Shown: positions 61,988-64,000 of the stretch, one piece after another
Layout: the number at the start of each line of letters is the position of its first letter
Position numbering within the stretch: the first letter of the stretch is position 1
NCBI GenBank assembly: GCA_050288625.1
Contig: JBNKEE010000022.1
Location: 16,648 to 80,647, forward strand
Direction of reading: 5' to 3'
Source: JAAGZL01 sp050288625
GTDB taxonomy: Bacteria; Pseudomonadota; Gammaproteobacteria; Chromatiales; Chromatiaceae
DNA: 64,000 nucleotides
Position numbers and translations under genes: made by a program
Notes under the pieces: model-generated
The model's database searches: none
Seen by the model: only the letters and a program-made list of their open reading frames with translations
Told to the model about the DNA's origin: nothing

Positions 61988-62839
61988 ATGAGTATTGCCT
62001 TAATCGCCTTCCTGACCATCCTAACGCTACTGCTGCTCTTTCCGGTCATACTGCATCTGTCCTACCAGGCCCCCAGGATAAAAGAGAAAGGCACACCGGG
62101 AGATCTCGGCCTGACCTATACGCAACACTCGATCCCTACGGTAAAGGACAAGCAACTCTTTGCCTGGCATATACCCGCTGACGCAAGCTGCTGTACCTTA
62201 GTGATCGTTCACGGCTGGGGCGCCAATGCAGAGTTGATGTTGCCCCTGGCCCTGCCGTTTCATCAGGCAGGTATGGATGTTTTGCTATACGACGCGCGCA
62301 ATCACGGCCAGAGCGACAGCGATAGCTTCTCCTCCATGCCCCGCTTCGCGGAAGACCTGGAGATGGTGCTGCAGTGGTTAAAACAGAGAAATCCCGATCA
62401 TCAGGTGGTAGTGCTTGGTCACTCGGTCGGTGCCGCAGCATCAATACTGGCCGCTTCACGTGGCGCAGATATAGATCTGGTCATCAGCGTTTCCGGCTTT
62501 GCCCACCCTAGACTCACCATGAATCGCCATCTGGACCGGCCCTGGGTGCCGCGCTTCATACGTCCTTTGATCATAAGCTACATCCAATGGGTCATAGGTT
62601 TCCGCTTCGACGACATAGCACCGATGAACCGCATCAATCATGTACGCTGCCCGGTACTACTGGCCCACGGCACCGCCGATACCACTGTACCCATCGGAGA
62701 CATGCATCTGATCGAGGCCAGCGCCACGGCGGAGAGACCGGTGCAGGTCATAGCAATTGAAGGCGCCAAACACGATTCGGTCGAGAATTTCCAACAACAC
62801 GCCGATAAGTTGATTGGGTTTGTTCGGGAAAATCTTTAG
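61988..62839 (+). CDS. Alpha/beta hydrolase with N-terminal membrane anchor
   Basis: The 283-residue protein has an N-terminal hydrophobic segment (ALIAFLTILTLLLLFPVILHL), then an alpha/beta hydrolase fold: LVIVHGWGANAEL (oxyanion loop), LYDARNHGQSD, LGHSVGAAAS (Ser nucleophile), VLLAHGTADTTVPI (Asp) and EGAKHDSVE (His). It is probably membrane-anchored. The start at ATG 61988 is chosen because the membrane helix follows at once; the frame is open 56 codons further up without conserved sequence. Substrate unknown. Confidence 0.85.
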   Translation: MSIALIAFLTILTLLLLFPVILHLSYQAPRIKEKGTPGDLGLTYTQHSIPTVKDKQLFAWHIPADASCCTLVIVHGWGANAELMLPLALPFHQAGMDVLLYDARNHGQSDSDSFSSMPRFAEDLEMVLQWLKQRNPDHQVVVLGHSVGAAASILAASRGADIDLVISVSGFAHPRLTMNRHLDRPWVPRFIRPLIISYIQWVIGFRFDDIAPMNRINHVRCPVLLAHGTADTTVPIGDMHLIEASATAERPVQVIAIEGAKHDSVENFQQHADKLIGFVRENL

Positions 62840-62872
62840 GAAAGGGTTTCACCAACTGCTGTCCCACTTACG

Positions 62873-63115
62873 CGTCGTTCCCGCGAAGGCGGGAACCCAG
62901 TTGTTATGCAATGCATACAAATCAATTGCTTACTGGATTATTCGCTACGCTCACCCTTCGGGTCTCCCTGTTGGGCGTTCAATGCGCTACGCGCTTTTGT
63001 CCATCCTTAGGTTCGTAACCGGCGCATCTGACCCACAGGGATGTGGGAAATACAAAAGGATTGCCTGGAGCAATCCTTGCCATGCACCACTACTCCCGCT
63101 TGCGCGGGTATGACG
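62873..63115. mobile_element. MITE-like element with terminal inverted repeats
   Basis: A 243-bp stretch is bounded by imperfect 25-bp inverted repeats: left CGTCGTTCCCGCGAAGGCGG, right (reversed) CGTCATACCCGCGCAAGCGG. The interior has several hairpins (AGGATTGC...GCAATCCT; GGGTCTCCCTGTTGGG) and no long frame. Such short CCCGCGaaaGCGGG repeats are dispersed in many proteobacteria. Transposition is not proven. Confidence 0.6.
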
Positions 63116-63239
63116 TTTCTCCGTTTTTCAAATTTCATGTCTCGATACAATTCAGTATCGTGTAAACCCCGAAATGGAGGCGATAAGTCAGCATTTTACT
63201 ATTTTTAAATGGGACAGCAGTGAGTATGACCCAATCGAC

Positions 63240-63269
63240 AAAAAAACCGGCATATAGCCGGTTTTTTGC
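63240..63269 (-). terminator. Terminator of the 27-residue membrane peptide
   Basis: AAAAAACCGGC and GCCGGTTTTTT pair around ATATA with T runs on both strands, so the hairpin works in either direction. It lies about 18 bp after the small gene's stop. Confidence 0.85.
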
Positions 63270-63286
63270 GCCTTGGGTTTATCTGC

Positions 63287-63370
63287 TTACCCGCTAGTTA
63301 TGATTGCGAGTACGGCACTTACAATAAAACTCATAAAACCGATAAAAAGCGCGTATTTACCTTCCAACAT
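63287..63370 (-). CDS. 27-residue predicted single-pass membrane peptide
   Basis: The peptide reads MLEGKYALFIGFMSFIVSAV and continues LAIITSG before a TAA stop. It is mostly one hydrophobic helix. GAGGTG lies five to six bases before the ATG, and a strong terminator follows, so a dedicated transcription unit is likely. It is too short for ordinary gene calling. Small membrane peptides of this type (CydX, YnhF and others) assist larger membrane complexes; this one is not recognised. Confidence 0.6.
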   Translation of the reverse strand: MLEGKYALFIGFMSFIVSAVLAIITSG

Positions 63371-63525
63371 GTTGACACCTCATACAATGATTAAATACAG
63401 AATTTATCTACACCACGGCAATCCATGCCAACTGCGCTAGATTATGACATATATCAAATATCAGGATCGAGAATGGTATGCTTATGGCCATATAAACAAC
63501 CAATGCACTCTCCCCAGATTTCACA

Positions 63526-63591
63526 ACCCCTCTCCCCTAAGGGGACCTCGGTACCCCCTTGAGGGGTGGAAGGGCCGGGGATGAGGGGGAA
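63526..63591. repeat. C-rich inverted repeat (CCCTCTCC type)
   Basis: CCCCTCTCCCCTAAGGGG begins a GC-rich structure that continues to GGGGATGAGGGGG, just downstream of the CheY-like gene on the other strand; it may serve as its terminator. Confidence 0.55.
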
Positions 63592-63618
63592 AAGTCACTA
63601 CTAGCACTGAAGCGCAAA

Positions 63619-63978
63619 TCATCCCCCACCACAAAGCCCCATAATCACCTTAAACAACCTCTCCCTGGAACAGGGCTTAACCAAAAACCTATCCATCCCC
63701 GCAGCCAGACAGCGCCTGCGCATAGTCAAGTCCGAGCAATAACCCAGGATCGGGAAATACCCCACCTCCTCCCGCATCAACCGCGTCGCCTCAATACCAT
63801 TCATAAGCGGCATGGCGACATCCATGATGCAGAGATCATACTTCCCCGGATTTGCCCTGACCTGCTCCACCGCCTCCCGCCCGTTAGAGACGATGTCACA
63901 ATCAAAACCCCACTCCGCAAGCGCAGACTCGAGCATCATCTGGATGACGCGCTGATCTTCAGCAATCAGGATATGCAT
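63619..63978 (-). CDS. Stand-alone response regulator receiver domain
   Basis: The 119-residue CheY-type protein has the acidic pair in ILIAEDQRVI, the phosphorylation Asp in YDLCIMDVAMPLMNG, and the Lys in FLVKPCSRERL. There is no output domain. Its sensor kinase is not in this window. The expected Ser/Thr switch residue falls in GYCSDLT, where Tyr-Cys-Ser replaces the usual T-A pair, a slight deviation. Ends 28 bp before the C-rich repeat. Confidence 0.9.
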   Translation of the reverse strand: MHILIAEDQRVIQMMLESALAEWGFDCDIVSNGREAVEQVRANPGKYDLCIMDVAMPLMNGIEATRLMREEVGYFPILGYCSDLTMRRRCLAAGMDRFLVKPCSRERLFKVIMGLCGGG

Positions 63979-64000
63979 TTAACGGTCCTTGTTGGTTGTT

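Overview
The window looks like chromosome of a gammaproteobacterium with intermediate GC. The evidence is the rpsU-yqeY-dnaG-rpoD macrodomain followed by tRNA-Ile2(CAU), the folB/plsY/tsaD neighbourhood, the hisBHAF-hisE-tatABC order, an Rsd-type anti-sigma factor and a PhoQ-like kinase. Two TauE/SafE sulfite exporters, a persulfide-sensor-type ArsR regulator, bacteriohemerythrin and c/b-type cytochromes suggest a free-living or symbiotic sulfur-metabolising lineage (Chromatiales/Thiotrichales-like). This placement is inference. No phage, transposase or CRISPR array was seen.

Layout. 1-4.6 kb (minus): a long incomplete gene ending in a class III nucleotidyl cyclase domain, rsd, a TauE exporter and a predicted lipoprotein aminopeptidase. 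4.6-13 kb: cca, a lipoprotein, a MidA-like methyltransferase, a pteridine reductase, a phosphoethanolamine transferase, folK/folB, plsY and tsaD. 13.1-17.7 kb: rpsU-yqeY-dnaG-rpoD, preceded by a good sigma70 promoter. 17.7-18.3 kb: tRNA-Ile2 surrounded by broken 5' and 3' copies of itself. 18.3-22.5 kb (minus): TfoX-like protein, bactofilin, HDOD protein, hemerythrin, TauE, a BigR/YgaV-like regulator and a PAS protein. 22.6-27.5 kb (minus): histidine genes (no hisI in the expected slot) and tatABC. 27.5-33.8 kb: chemoreceptor, dtd, pip, a 46-bp tandem hairpin repeat and typA. 33.8-34.2 kb: an AT-rich gap with three DnaA boxes. 34.2-45 kb: SH3 protein, ilvD, carbonic anhydrase, argE, argA, a CDF transporter, a DegS-like protease and modABC.

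45-49.7 kb (minus): a PhoQ-like two-component system with PepSY protein and cytochrome b561, then an arsR/redox-thioredoxin/DUF318-permease operon with two palindromic operators. 49.7-57 kb: Aer-like chemoreceptor, a Cys/Arg-rich small protein, a secreted DUF1566/EF-hand protein, BaeSR-like genes and a diguanylate cyclase, separated by duplicated C-rich repeats.

The most notable system is at 57.1-60.5 kb (minus): ECF sigma factor, zinc-finger anti-sigma, a Cys-repeat RiPP precursor (HvfA-like), its DUF692/MNIO oxidase (HvfB-like), DUF2063 partner (HvfC-like) and DoxX protein (HvfD-like). It is a bufferin/HvfA-type copper-peptide system with an unusual D-G-K-C-rich core. The window ends with tRNA-Val, a c-type cytochrome, a hydrolase, a MITE-like element, an unannotated 27-residue membrane peptide with its own terminator, and a stand-alone receiver protein.
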